Shown: one piece after another, positions 1 to 12,107 of the stretch
Layout of the letters: the number at the start of each line of letters is the position of its first letter
How positions within the stretch are numbered: the first letter of the stretch is position 1
From: Phascolomyces articulosus
Lineage: Eukaryota > Mucoromycota > Mucoromycetes > Mucorales > Lichtheimiaceae
Length of the DNA: 64,000 nt
Assembly: GCA_025677815.1 (NCBI GenBank)
Contig: JAIXMP010000012.1
Coordinates: 1,116,001-1,180,000, forward strand
Direction: 5' to 3'
Position numbers and translations under genes: made by a program
The notes under the pieces: generated by a model
The model's database searches: none
What the model was told of the DNA's origin: nothing
The model's input: the letters and a program-made list of their open reading frames with translations, nothing else

Positions 1-2514
1 TCTGTATCCAAAATAAACTGAGGTACCTGAGTTGTTTTACCACAACCCGTTTCACCACAAACAATTGAAACTTGATTTCCCAATACAGTTTGAATCACTT
101 TTGCTTGAAACTTGTCCGCAGGTAAATTTTCTCTTACTCGACCCAAAGGTACATAAGCCTCGGAAGCACGCATGGTATGTAAATCCTCTTTGAGTTGTTG
201 AGACAGTTTATCTCTTTCGGCAGAGGACAATTTCTTGTAAATGTTGTTGTTGTTTTTGCGACGTTTTTTCAATGCAGGTTGTTTTGGATGAGACACAATC
301 GAAGCAATGCCTTCTGTCACATCACGTAATTTGGGTGGATTGGCAATCAAATCATCTATATGTTCCTGAAGCCATTCTGCACACATATATACCATAGGTA
401 ATCCAAGATTCTTTTCTGCTTCTGAAATCACACCTTTGAGAATGGAAAGTTTAAGATAGGCAGGTAATTTATCACATACAATGGTGAAAATAGGTAATGT
501 GTTGGGATATTGTGAATGCTGTTTGGCAATGGTGACCTCTAAAGTGATGGGTATTTTACGTTGTTTTCCACGATGTTCCATATTGGCTGATAATTGAATA
601 CGGAATTGATAACGTCCTTTTTTGTCATCTTCTTGTTCTATACTTTGTTCAAAATGAGTACCATAAATGGATTCAAGAGCAATGGCTTCCTCTTGCCATA
701 TGGTTTCTAATTCATCATCCTCATTGTCATTGTTCTCTTCTGGTGTATCCAAAGGAAATTCATCTTGCCCATGGACAAGTCGCCATTGCAATAATTCTAA
801 TGCCTTGATATCATCATTTTGACATTGTTCCATAGCTTCCTCACAAATATTCTTGGAATACCCATAAGTGGTCATTCGTTTGATTAACCAATCATGACCC
901 AAGGATTGTGTGGTATGAGAAATCGTGGACATGGTCGGTTTATAATTGGCATGCATAAATGTGGGCGGTAAATCTGTCGATACAAAAAAAAGTGTCATAC
1001 GTAACACCAAAAAATGAATATAGTTTTTTTTTTAAGATTCTGGAACAGTTGTTCGCAAAGGAATATTAATAGAAAATAAGTCTTTTTTACCATCTTCGGG
1101 AACGTGAAGACCTATTTTTAAAATAAAACATCAAAAAACAATTTTTTTTGGTTATAATCATTTTGATGGGAAACACGAGGTCATCTCCAATCTCATCTAA
1201 TTATTATAATAAAAAGTTGCATATTTCAATGAAAAAAAATGAAACTTACATAGCCAATCCAATGCCATGGCTGTATCACTACAATATTCTAATGCTTCAT
1301 CCACATGGGAAGATCGGAAACCCATACGCACCAATCCTTCTATAATTTCTTTACGTTCTTCTTCAGATAATGTCGTACCAACCTTTATTATCATTATTAT
1401 GTTTTATTTTGGCATATTATTTTTACATTTATCATTATGCAGACACATAACATCATTTCATTAATTAAGAAGACATATCATATTAACTTGTACTCCTCCC
1501 CCATTTTTTTATATAGATGATTGAGAAAGACACTTACAGTTTGATAGACTATATTTGATTTTTTCACCACATCTTCTACCAATTCTCTATTTTCAGAACT
1601 CATATGAACTGCAGGTAAACTTTCCCAATATTTCCGTAATTTTTCATCTAATGCTGTATTATTGGTAGGACGTTTTCTTCTATTCTCTTCCTCCTCATCC
1701 TCTTCTTCTTTCAATTGATCTGCCGCCATACGAGATGATTGTTGTGACATGGGAACCGCAGCATTGATACTATCCTTGGTGATCCTTCTACTATCATCAC
1801 TTCTTTTGGTAGGTGCAGGAGGTTGTACACCAAATGGATCAGGTACATATTGCCAAGCATTCTCTTTGGTTTTCAATTGTTCAAATCGTTGCCAATAATC
1901 TCGATGTTGAGGAGGTAAAACACGATACATGGGCATATGTGAATTGATACGATGTAATGCAAACGTCGCTGCTAAATGTCTTGCTTCCAACGCTGTAGGT
2001 AAACATAAATCCGTTTGTGTTGTTGCAGGTGGTGTTAATGTAATGGTTTGAATTTGAGCCGTCTTTTTATTACGTTTGCCTAATTGGACAGTCCCAATAA
2101 ATCCTTGTTTACGTCGTCCCATATCAAACGTGGGTTTTTCCCAACCTTGTTTTTGACAATGTTCATGAAGGAGTGAGACAGGTGTTTTGCCCGTCCAATC
2201 GCCAAAAATGGATTTCTATATTGTAATTGAACAGAAAAAAAAGATACTCTCATGATTAATGAACATGGGGAGAGAGAGAGATTGATTGGATCGTCATTGT
2301 GAAAGTTCAGGATGGATCGGATTGGGTGACGATCAGATCGATCCATGGCTGTGAAAAAAAAACGAACCTTTTGATCAGAAGGTTGTTCATTGGGATTTTT
2401 ATTACTACCAGCATTGCCACTTTTGACAATATTTTTACGACCTCCATTTCCTCTTTTTCCTTGGTTAGAAGGAGGCGGTGGTGTCTCGGTCTTTTTCGAT
2501 TTCTTTGGTGGCAT
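1..2514 (-). CDS. DEAH-box ATP-dependent RNA helicase, DHX29/DHX57 (Ucp12/YLR419W) type, N-terminal part
   Basis: The gene runs off the left edge, so only about 643 N-terminal residues are present. Exons read 2514-2368, 2215-1538, 1382-1250 and 973-<1, all with consensus GT-AG sites and preserved phase. In order I see a Lys/Gly-rich start, a dsRBD-like segment (PVSLLHEHCQKQGWEKP, about residues 58-75), an acidic linker, a UBA-like domain (EEERKEIIEGLVRMGF), a second UBA-like stretch, an RWD-like region (ALESIYGT) and finally helicase motif I, GETGCGKTTQ, at about residue 625. This order matches fungal Ucp12/YLR419W-like helicases related to metazoan DHX29/DHX57, which are linked to translation; that role is family knowledge. 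The catalytic core beyond motif I is outside the window, so subfamily assignment stays provisional. It is divergent from the carrier gene at 3028. Confidence 0.85.
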
Positions 2515-3027
2515 TACGTGAAAACGATCTCGATAAACCTATTTTTTTTAATTGCTACTAGTTGCCGCAGTAAATAAGGATTCTATTCTACAGGCAAACT
2601 GTTACGGGAATTGAATTTATCAGTTATGGTTACGAACTTTATTTGTAAAGATTGACTACTACTAAATATCCACATCAAGTTCTTATATATGTCAAAGTAG
2701 TCTCCTAGAAAGCATAATGAAAAAAAAACTGTTTTTTTTTTTCAAATAAATATTAGTGTATGTATTGATATCAAAAAAGAAAACAATAGCTGATGTTTGT
2801 TTTTTTTCCCGTAATATATGGTCAGGTAAAAAGAATCAGCTTTATGACATGGCAACAAAACTCGGGTTGAAATATGACACATTAACAACAGGCATTCCGA
2901 AATTGATATTCCGAAAAGCGCGCTTCGCTTTGCCTGCTTGAAAAAAAGTCAATTATAGTCGAGTGGGGAAAGTTTTGCTTTATATTGTTTTTTTTATTTT
3001 TGAACTCTTTTTTTTTCCCCTAATTCA
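2515..3027. promoter_or_regulatory. Divergent intergenic region, helicase / mitochondrial carrier
   Basis: These 513 bases separate two ATGs that face away from each other, so both promoters must lie here. It is AT-rich with A and T homopolymer runs. A 61-codon reading frame at 2756-2941 lacks any family resemblance and is probably chance. I see no further gene. Confidence 0.5.
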
Positions 3028-4671
3028 ATGCATGGATCTGATGCTTCGAGGTCGGAAGCGGGTAGGAAGCATTTCAATATACCTTCTATGGCTTTGGATG
3101 CCGACGTGAACTATCCACCTTATTTTGATGTAAGAAAACAACAATAACAGCAATAAACAATCACTATGTGTTTTTTTTTTCAAAACCTTTTTAAAAATCA
3201 AAATCAAAAACACTCCAAGCCCATCCAATACTACCCTGACACTAACGTGTTATTTTTATTTATTTATATAGACAATTGTTGCCGGTGCAATTGGTGGCGC
3301 TTCCGGCGATTTCCTCATGCACAGGTAATATATAAAAAAAGGGGGAAGAGTGGAGGTTTTGAATCGTTCAAGCATAAAGTTGCTCAATGGGGACTTTATA
3401 TAATTAGTGTCGATACTGTGAAAACACGTGTGCAAGGACAACCTCACCATCGACCTTTAAAATATCATAATATGGTACAAGCTTATAGACTCATTTGGAA
3501 AGAGGAAGGTGTATTAAGAGGACTTTATGCTGGCATTACACCTGCCATGCTTGGATCGAGTAAGTCGTCTTTTACTTTTTTTTTTTTGACAGTTCTTTCA
3601 AAAAAAAAAAAAAATCAGTAGTGTGGGAAAACCAAGAAAAAAAAGGACTTAAAATGGGTTAATTATGAATTTTTAGTTCCTGCAACAACACTTTATTTTA
3701 GTGTTTATGAAGCTACCAAAAGAACATTGACAGGTTATCATGTACCAGAAGTAGTTTCTCATTTAACGGCTGGTTCCTTGGGTGATCTTTTGGCATCGAT
3801 CTTCTATGTTCCTTCGGAAGTCTTAAAAACGCGTTTACAGCTTCAAGGTCGATATAATAATCCTCATTTTATCAGTGGTTATAATTATCGTGGAACTTGG
3901 CATGCAACTAAAGTGGTAAATTGATTTTTTTTTCAATCATTGTTGGTATTTTTCATAACAGAGAGATTAATCATTTATTGTATTAGATTGTAAAATATGA
4001 CGGGTTTGGTGCTTTATTTCATGGATTTACTGCAACAATTCTTCGAGATGTTCCTTATTCTGCTCTTCAATTCGCATGTTATGGTAAGGATAAAAAGCAT
4101 ACGAGAAAAGTGAAAATTCATACCATCAAAAGAAACTCACACACCGGGGGGGGGAATGTGGTGATATATAGAACAATTCAAGAAATTTGCCAAAAAACAA
4201 TATAATGGTGAACAATTACCTATTGGTATCGACTTGTTGACAGGCTCGATGGCAGGTGGTATTGCAGGTGCCATTACAACCCCTCTGGATTTGATGAAAA
4301 CATTATTACAAACACAACAAAGTAAAAAGAAAGGAAGTAGTGGTACTGGTGCAGGTGTACCCAACAATACATCCGGTGCCATCGGAGGACCTATCAGTTC
4401 AACACCATCCCCTCCTTCCAGTAATCCCAATGCTACCACCCAGGTAGCACCTAAACATTACAGTGGTATTATTGAAGGCATGGTATGGAATTATAAAAAT
4501 CATGGATTAGGAGGATTATTTAGAGGTGTAGGTCCGCGTGTCTTTTGGACAAGTTTACAAAGTGCTGTCATGTTTGTTATTTATGAGCAAGTGCTTCATG
4601 TGGAAGAAAAATTAAGGAATCGAGGGGATTGGCCACCTACTGAAGTAGCAGCTAAACTTGTTCCAAAATAA
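3028..4671 (+). CDS. Mitochondrial carrier family protein (SLC25), Mme1/Ymr166c-like
   Basis: Six exons (3028-3129, 3272-3324, 3408-3559, 3677-3915, 3987-4083, 4172-4671) join in phase to a 380-residue protein. Three carrier repeats are visible, each with the helix-end signature: SVDTVKTR (repeat 1), VPSEVLKTRLQ (repeat 2) and TPLDLMKTLLQ (repeat 3). The first lacks the usual proline of the Px[D/E]xx[K/R] motif. The start of repeat 1 (GAIGGASGDFLMH-SVDTVKTR) resembles yeast Ymr166c/Mme1, reported as an inner-membrane magnesium exporter; the substrate here is inference. A Ser/Gly/Pro-rich insertion of about 45 residues follows the repeat-3 signature. Family members act in the inner mitochondrial membrane. 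The ATG at 3028 is the first that leads into the conserved repeat. Confidence 0.88.
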
Positions 4672-5094
4672 CCCATTCTTTTACATTCACATATTCAACC
4701 ATTTACTACTATTATTATTCTTATTTTATTATATTTTTTATCATTCATTTCTATCATTCTTCTTTTTCTTGTACTTCTTGTATAACTCTTTTCCCAAACA
4801 GCAAATCATTACCCCCATGGATAACACACAAACAATCCATCCACACTTGTCTTTTTGTTCACGCTCTTGTAAAAAATATTTAACACACACCATCCTCTCT
4901 CTCTCTCTTTGTCTCAGTGTATTCCTCCTCTTCCCAATCCATCAATGACAATCACTCACTCATTCACATATATAAGCATATTGTTTTTTCTTTTAGACTA
5001 AAATAGATTCTTTTCTATGTTCTTGTAAACATTTTTAAGTATAAAAACAAAAAACCAGCATAAATTTCGGTATACATATAAACAAATTATGGTA
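4672..5094. other. Convergent 3' intergenic region
   Basis: This stretch lies between the stop codons of the carrier (+) and Vps8 (-). It is T/C-rich on the plus strand and presumably holds both 3' UTRs and polyadenylation sites. A 96-codon frame at 4658-4948 is low-complexity Phe/Leu/Ser and I do not regard it as a gene. Confidence 0.5.
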
Positions 5095-8000
5095 TTACAA
5101 GTTTAAAGCAGTTGCACGTTCTTTTCCTTTACTTTCTTTTCTTGGTAGTGGCGGCGGAAGCGATTTGTCTTCTTCTGATGGCTCTTCTACTTTTGGATCT
5201 TGGTCTTGATCCTTACCCTTATCATCCTTGTCGCTCACAACAGGTTCTTGCAAAGGCTGTTGTCGCTGTTGTTTTTCGACATGACGTTGATCTTCTTTTT
5301 CTTGTTCACCATGGTGACAAATAACACATTGCCATTGACTATCTTCTGTAGGTAGTGGTCGATTGGATTCCAAGCATCGTTTATGATAAGCATGTTTACA
5401 ACGGAACACAATCACATCGTTACATACTTTAACATTGGGTAATGATACCTCCTGTCCTCCACCTTGTTCTTGATCTTCTTGCGCCTTTTCTTTTTCATCT
5501 TCTTGGTTTTCATCCAAGTTCCAAGCCAAAGGTTGTTCTAACAAGGAAAGATCCAATACACCTTCACCACAAATATCACATACTGCACGACGTGGTCGCC
5601 ATCCTCGTTCTTTACCACGGACCATATCTTCGACACCCTTGAATAAATCACGATCAAATAATCGATTGGTCATTTCCAATAATTTTCCTTCATACTTGTA
5701 GGTGTCCAGCATGCTTCGAAAGATATCGCGGAAATCGGCAAATGTGTTTTCACCTCGTACTTGAGATTCAATTAATCTTGATAATAATCTTGGTAAGGAA
5801 ACTTGAGGAGAGGTAGATAATAAAAGATGGGTCAGAATAGATTGAACAAAGGATTTAAAAGAGGATTCAATATGTTGCTGTAATCCTTGTGGTATCGTTG
5901 CTGCGGCCAGCGCATTGAGTACTTCAATTGAAGATTCGACATACGAATCCAAAAGTCGGAACCATAATGATTCTACATGGTCATCGTCATCATGATGTTT
6001 GCTGTTGATATCATGGGTGGTTACTTCTTCTTGCGGAACAGAAGCTATAGTTGTTGTGGGTACACTACTACTGTTTTCACATAATCGAGTGCCAACCCGT
6101 AATACACCATTCAAACCAATCAAACAACTACTAACGATGCCTTGTTCTTCAAATGTCCATACACTATCCACTTGAGCATGATCCCGAACAATTTGTAAAA
6201 TTGCTTCTACTTTTTCCTTGGCTACACTCAACATCTTGTCCAATGCACCTTGGGTATTGCCACTCTTTTCCATAATCCAAACCACTGCATCAATTACTTC
6301 GTATTCTTCACAGCTCTTGAATACGACTTTCAGGTTGACATCATTTACTAATTTGGTATTTAAATAATCAAACACACCGGAAGGATCAAATCGACACATG
6401 AGTTCAAGATAACGTTCATGGAGGGATGGGTCCACACTGGGAATAGTAGGTGGCGCATACACTTTGATGTTGTTGTTGTTGTTGTTGATATGATTCATTT
6501 CCATATCATCCTCCTCTGTTTGAATGGGCTCCAGTAATCCACGAAGATACAAAAACACACGTTGATCTGTTGTATTGTCCCGATAATCATCGTCGTCATC
6601 GTAGCCATGATTATCAAATTCTTGATCTTCTTCCAATCGACGAATGGCATCTTCGTGTTTTCCTTGAAAGAATGTCTCAACGATCTCAGCTGTTCGTTGT
6701 CCATCGATTTCCACAAATTGAGATATCCAAATCATGAACATACTCTTGACTTCACCCTTTTTCTTGTCATTCAATCCTCGGTCATCCAACAATCGATAGA
6801 CAGTATCAAATACTTGAGTCCTTCGTTCTTCATCCTTGAGATTGGCTTCAATCAGCTTGCCATATTTCTTATCACGCCGATACACACTTTCCAACACTTG
6901 CCAAAATCCAGCATCTTCATAATAAGCGACCATTTGATCTGGATTCATGGGTTTATAGACCGTCAACAAATTTTGAACCGCTGCTTGACGTTCTTGTCGT
7001 GTATCTGGATCATGATCATCAGCCAATTTGACCAAAATATTATGTAATGTGGTTGGTGGTAAAAGAATAAATGTCGTATATTTGTGAAGATTCGAAGCAA
7101 TAAACATGTACAATTGAATCATGCTGTCGTTTTCATCGTATTTCAAAGTAGGTGTGGCTGTACCACGATTGCTATTACTAAACGATTGAACTGTGGAAGC
7201 AGAAATCGATTGTTTTGGTCGAGGTGGTGGTAAGGGAAGACCATTGCCTGAATGACCTCCTCCCATCACATCCAATAATGTATTTATGATAATTTGTCGT
7301 GACATTACTTTGCCTTGCATATCTTCTTCCAAAGTCGATGTCAAGATATCATCTCCCCCATTCAACCAAGGATCTTCAAATGCAATTTCCAACGCCTCCA
7401 AAAACTTTTTGGTGCTAAATCGTAACAAGAGTCGTAAATAAGGATACGTGGGTTCAGACATCTGGTCTTCATCATCTGCTGTCAATACCAAACTACCACC
7501 AATCTTGGGCCAAATCACACATCGTCCTGAAAAGATAAATGAATAAACCGCACTTCGAGCCTCATTGGCTTTGGAAGGGGTCATGGGTAACCCATCTGGA
7601 AACGTACGTCCCGTCAAAATCATTTTGAAATAATCAAATAGTTTTTCAGCATTGGCACGTGGACCAGGTGTGGTTTCTTCGGGTTCATCGATCATCAATT
7701 CCAAGGTTTTGCCACTAGCAGCACTGGCCATACGGGATCGATGTTCACCATTGGGATAAAAATGAATTTGTTGTTCGTGTTGAAATTGCTGAGGAATCAC
7801 CAATCGTGTACTTTCGTCCTTGATCACAGACCGTACAACTTTGAGCATTTCTACCACGGGACTGACATAGTCATCCATACTTTTATTCCAAACGTACATC
7901 ATGGCTTCATACAATCCTTCACGATGGCACACACTGACAATTTGATCGATATCCAAACAAGATGGATTCACGTGCCAAATGACTTGTTCCAATTGAGATA

Positions 8001-11000
8001 ACATGCGTTTGGAACAATAATGATTGACAAGATCCTTCATGACAGCAGGTGGGATATCTGAAACCTTATCTTGAAGAATATAAGGTTCCAACACTTCGAG
8101 AAAGATACCACGGACATTGGATTCGGAAAATCGATCATAGGCTACATCAAAGAGATATTCGAGATTATCCATGGAAAAGCATGCTTTGATACATCCAGAG
8201 GCCAAATCCTTGAATAATACAGCACCACCGCCACCAGCTGATGTTGATTCATCGGCCATGCCTTCATAGGTACGAGTAGATGAAAAGGTGTAATTCAATG
8301 AAGCATCCAAGAGCTCCTTGAGTTTTTCACCTACAATATGTTTGCGTGCCTTTTCATCTTCAGGTAATCCAACCACTGTTTGAGTATATTTTCCATTATA
8401 AAACAAGGTGGCTAATTCAATGCCTTCTAAGAAGTCACCAGCACGAACCAAAGCAATAATTCGATCGGCCCAAGATAACAATGCTCCAATATATAACTTG
8501 TTCAACCCCTGAAAAATAACAAGGTATATTAATCTATGGCTCTTTTCCTCTTTCCTTGTCAAATTTAACATAAAATAAATGTACTCACCAACATGAAAAG
8601 TTTACCCTTATAAGCTCGGAGGGAATGATAATAAGCCATTTCGACTGTTCTGTAAGGCATGAATACATCTGTGATACCAAGTCCTGGTTGTTGAGGAGTA
8701 ATGATGACATTTTCAGTTACCAAATCACCTAATGGTGAATTGAAACGATCATGATATACAAGCTGTTTATTTCGAATACTTGCTCGTTCTGTTTCTTGCA
8801 TGTTTTTGGGATCAAAGAGAATCATTTCTTCGTTGGGTGTTATAAGCACCAAAATCTATTACATACATATTCACCCAATGTTAGGTTTGATAGAACAAAA
8901 AAAAAATATATCGTTATAACAATTTTTTGTTTACCTGTCTATTGATCCACTGCAGACCCACAATAACATCTCGACATTTGTATTCACCATATTTTGTAAA
9001 TTCCAATTTACTTCCACGTTTATTCTTATTACTGCTCGTGTTTCGTACACCGCGGTTGGATGACTGAGGATTATCTGGGCTTTCGATACCAACACGTAAA
9101 ATCGTTAAATGATTACCCCATGAAAAAGCAAGCATCGGATCATTTGGTGGGATTCCATGCTTCGAATTCTTGTCTAGTAATAATAGCAATAAGAGGAAAG
9201 GGGGAATCATCTTGTTAGTTATGCCTTTTCTGCCTTTCAAAGTCATATATAATAACACATTTAAAATTCTACCTTTAGGGCCAACAGCAGGTTCGTTTGC
9301 CATATCCGATTTCATGACAGGCAACCAAGCCAAGCAACCAGCCAAATTTTCACTTGACGATTTACTACTATTCCCAATATCCTCTCTTGCTTGATGTGAT
9401 TGTTGTTGTTGCGATTGCTGTTGTGGTTGTTGCGACGGTGACGATGGTTGTCTAGATTCAGCCTCTTGATGATTTCCATTTTCAACAATTGAAGACGTTG
9501 TAATAGCAGGTGCGCTCTTGGGTTTTAGGTACTTGTATTGAGTTTGAGGTGTTGGCTTTAAACCAACAATAATCATTTTATAAGGTGTCAATAATGCTAT
9601 CAAACCAAAATTTTCAGCAGGATGAGCCACTTGTCCCAAAGGTAAGGGTTGCATAGCAAACACGGTACTCGGTCTTCTTGGTTTGGGTAACATGCTGTTG
9701 TTGCTATCATTACCATTCTCCATTAACCCAGGAAAATAAAGATTTTGATATCGACCTAGGATACGTGTTGTATCTACAGCATTCACCATCACAACCTTGT
9801 AAAGAACATGATAAAATGACATGCCTTGATCGTCGCCTGATACAATTTCAGTTTTTTTTACACCCACAAATCCAATATGAAGTATAGCTGCTCCTTTCAC
9901 ATGTCCTTCTTTTCGTAAGGTGTTTTGTTGGTGTTGCTGTTGAGCATTCAATGATTTGGTTGCTTGGCTAGCTGGTATTGGATCAATCACACGTACTGGA
10001 TTCGATGGTTTGTTAATGTCCCATACAACAATATAACCTTGACTATGACCACAAGCAATCGTTGTATGATCAGCTGATATTGCCAATGATGTGACGGAAC
10101 CAATCTCTACAGCTATAAATACATGAAACGGGGATTTAGTATACAATAGCCAAGAAATAAGACATGCAGATACAATATCTAAATTTAAACACATCCATAT
10201 AATCCCCTTCCTTTGCACCAATATTTATGTAATTTTATATAACTTACCCCGTGCACTGTCACCTAGTATACATTTTAAATTTTGCGAATAATCATATACA
10301 AATACTAAACTTCGAGTTGTACCAATGGCTATCACACCACTTACCTACATATTGAAAAAAGGGGTTTAATCAGTAAAAACACATAATTGACACTCCAATA
10401 AACACTTTTCTTGCTATTTCCTCCATTGGATCTGAAATTGTTCTACATGAAAAAGACTCACAGCAAGTACAGATACAAGGCCATTATGACGTCTCATATC
10501 ATCAGCATATAATTGATCCGAAATCTTTTTCAATGATGTCCATTTAAATGCTTCCCAAGGTTCCACATCTTCTGCCAACAAAGGGGATGATGGGGATCGA
10601 TCTGACGCAAATGTACCAAATTCGGAAGACTGTCGAGATGGACTTGCATTATCCTGTTCAGAAGTGGACGATCGAACAATGGCGGGGCTAGGTGCTCTAG
10701 AACCATTTGTCAATTTGGATGAAGTATATTGATGAGGATGATCGGATGATGATAATGAAGAAAGAGCTGGATTGGATGATATACGTCGTGGTGTTTTAGA
10801 AGTAATCCCTGGAGGTGTAGGTGAGAATGTTCCTGGTGAAACAGGTGTACCTGGTGTTGCACGAGATATATCTGACGATGATTCCTATATATATTCCCTT
10901 ATGGTCAATGATAATTCAAGCTATAAATAAACTCTGGTTTTTTTTCTGTCCTTATTCTTCCCATCCAGCTTCCACAAGCTTACAAAATGATTTATATTTG

Positions 11001-12107
11001 AATCCGTTAATAATGTTTCATAGTCTTCCACATAATGTTCATCATCACTATCTGTTTCCTTTAAAATATTTTCCAATGTCAAATATTGTGCTATATATAA
11101 ACAAATGTGTTAATACAAATGCCATCCAACAAACACATATAAAACACACAATACCTATCCATAAAAGTTACCCAATCTTCTCTCAGTAAAATTCTTACCT
11201 CGCTTTACAAATTCTTCATAAAGACCAATTTCTTTACTAATTTCATCCAAAAGATTCACCACTTTATGCTTCTTTTTTTCACCAATCTTGTAAGCCATAC
11301 TTGTATTTTTTACAAGGGGACCTCCATGTAAATGAATATTAAGTTCGTCTTGAATTTTATAAAGATCACCAAGGCGTGATTGAATAATACCCTCAGCAAC
11401 AGAAGGTAAATCTAATTCGGGAATACGTAAAGCATGAAACTTTTGTTCGAGTATCGTTAATGGTTGTACACCATTGACAAGACGGGTATGATAAGGTACA
11501 GCATCGAGAATTTTGGATAATGGATCAGGTTGAGCACGAAAAAATGGTTTTTGTGGTTGTGGAAATGTTGATTGTATCGGGGTATTGGGGCTGCATTATA
11601 AAACCAAAACAAAAATGTGTTTTGCATATTTGGTTATTACTATTCACAACATCCCTCTCTCTTCTTATATAAACCTATTTACCCTCCTGCTTTCCCTATC
11701 TCTTTTATTTTTTCTTACCTTGAATAATCACCCTTAAGGCTTGTTGTAGAGCCAATAGAATGAGATCGTCGATGGCTCATGTATGATTTAAGATTAGCTA
11801 AATATTTGTCAGCTAAAGCACGATCTTCTAATGCTGCACGAAGTTCGTCTGGAAGTTCAGCTGTAGCAGCATTCACGTCGATTTCAATATTATTTAATAG
11901 ATCCTCAGACTCGTCTTCGGAAGTCTCTTCCAATACTTCTTTTAACAAAGCATCGTAGTTGTTACGAAACTTTAAAGTATTTGAACTGGTACTTCGTTCC
12001 ATTGAAAAACTTGTACCAACAGAGAGATGGTTACTGTTATTACTGCTGCTTCTACTTCTGCTGTCTCGGTCAAAGTCATCGATAGATTGTAAATTCGTAT
12101 CCATCAT
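5095..12107 (-). CDS. VPS8: Vps8, CORVET-specific subunit with WD40 and C-terminal RING-H2
   Basis: Nine exons (12107-11719, 11590-11199, 11090-10984, 10884-10462, 10344-10248, 10112-9273, 9173-8935, 8855-8589, 8508-5095) join without a phase break into about 2055 residues. After a long acidic, Ser-rich N-terminus, WD40-like repeats begin near residue 438 (GVIAIGTTRSLVFVYDYSQN, then AISADHTTIACGHSQGYIVV). A long alpha-solenoid follows, and a RING-H2 closes the protein at about residues 1895-1984 with ligands CDIC, CKHAYHKRC and CVIC. This is the Vps8 architecture. CORVET is the early-endosome tether that works with Rab5/Vps21. Yeast and human Vps8 are roughly 1270-1430 residues, so this protein is unusually long; the extra length is mainly N-terminal disordered sequence, acidic loops and a Lys/Glu/Gln-rich tail. 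The double ATG at 12105/12102 is chosen as start. Confidence 0.93.

Noticed and set aside
1148..1464. Plus-strand frames of about 65 codons overlapping the helicase
   Set aside because: They are antisense to the UBA-encoding exon and its introns.
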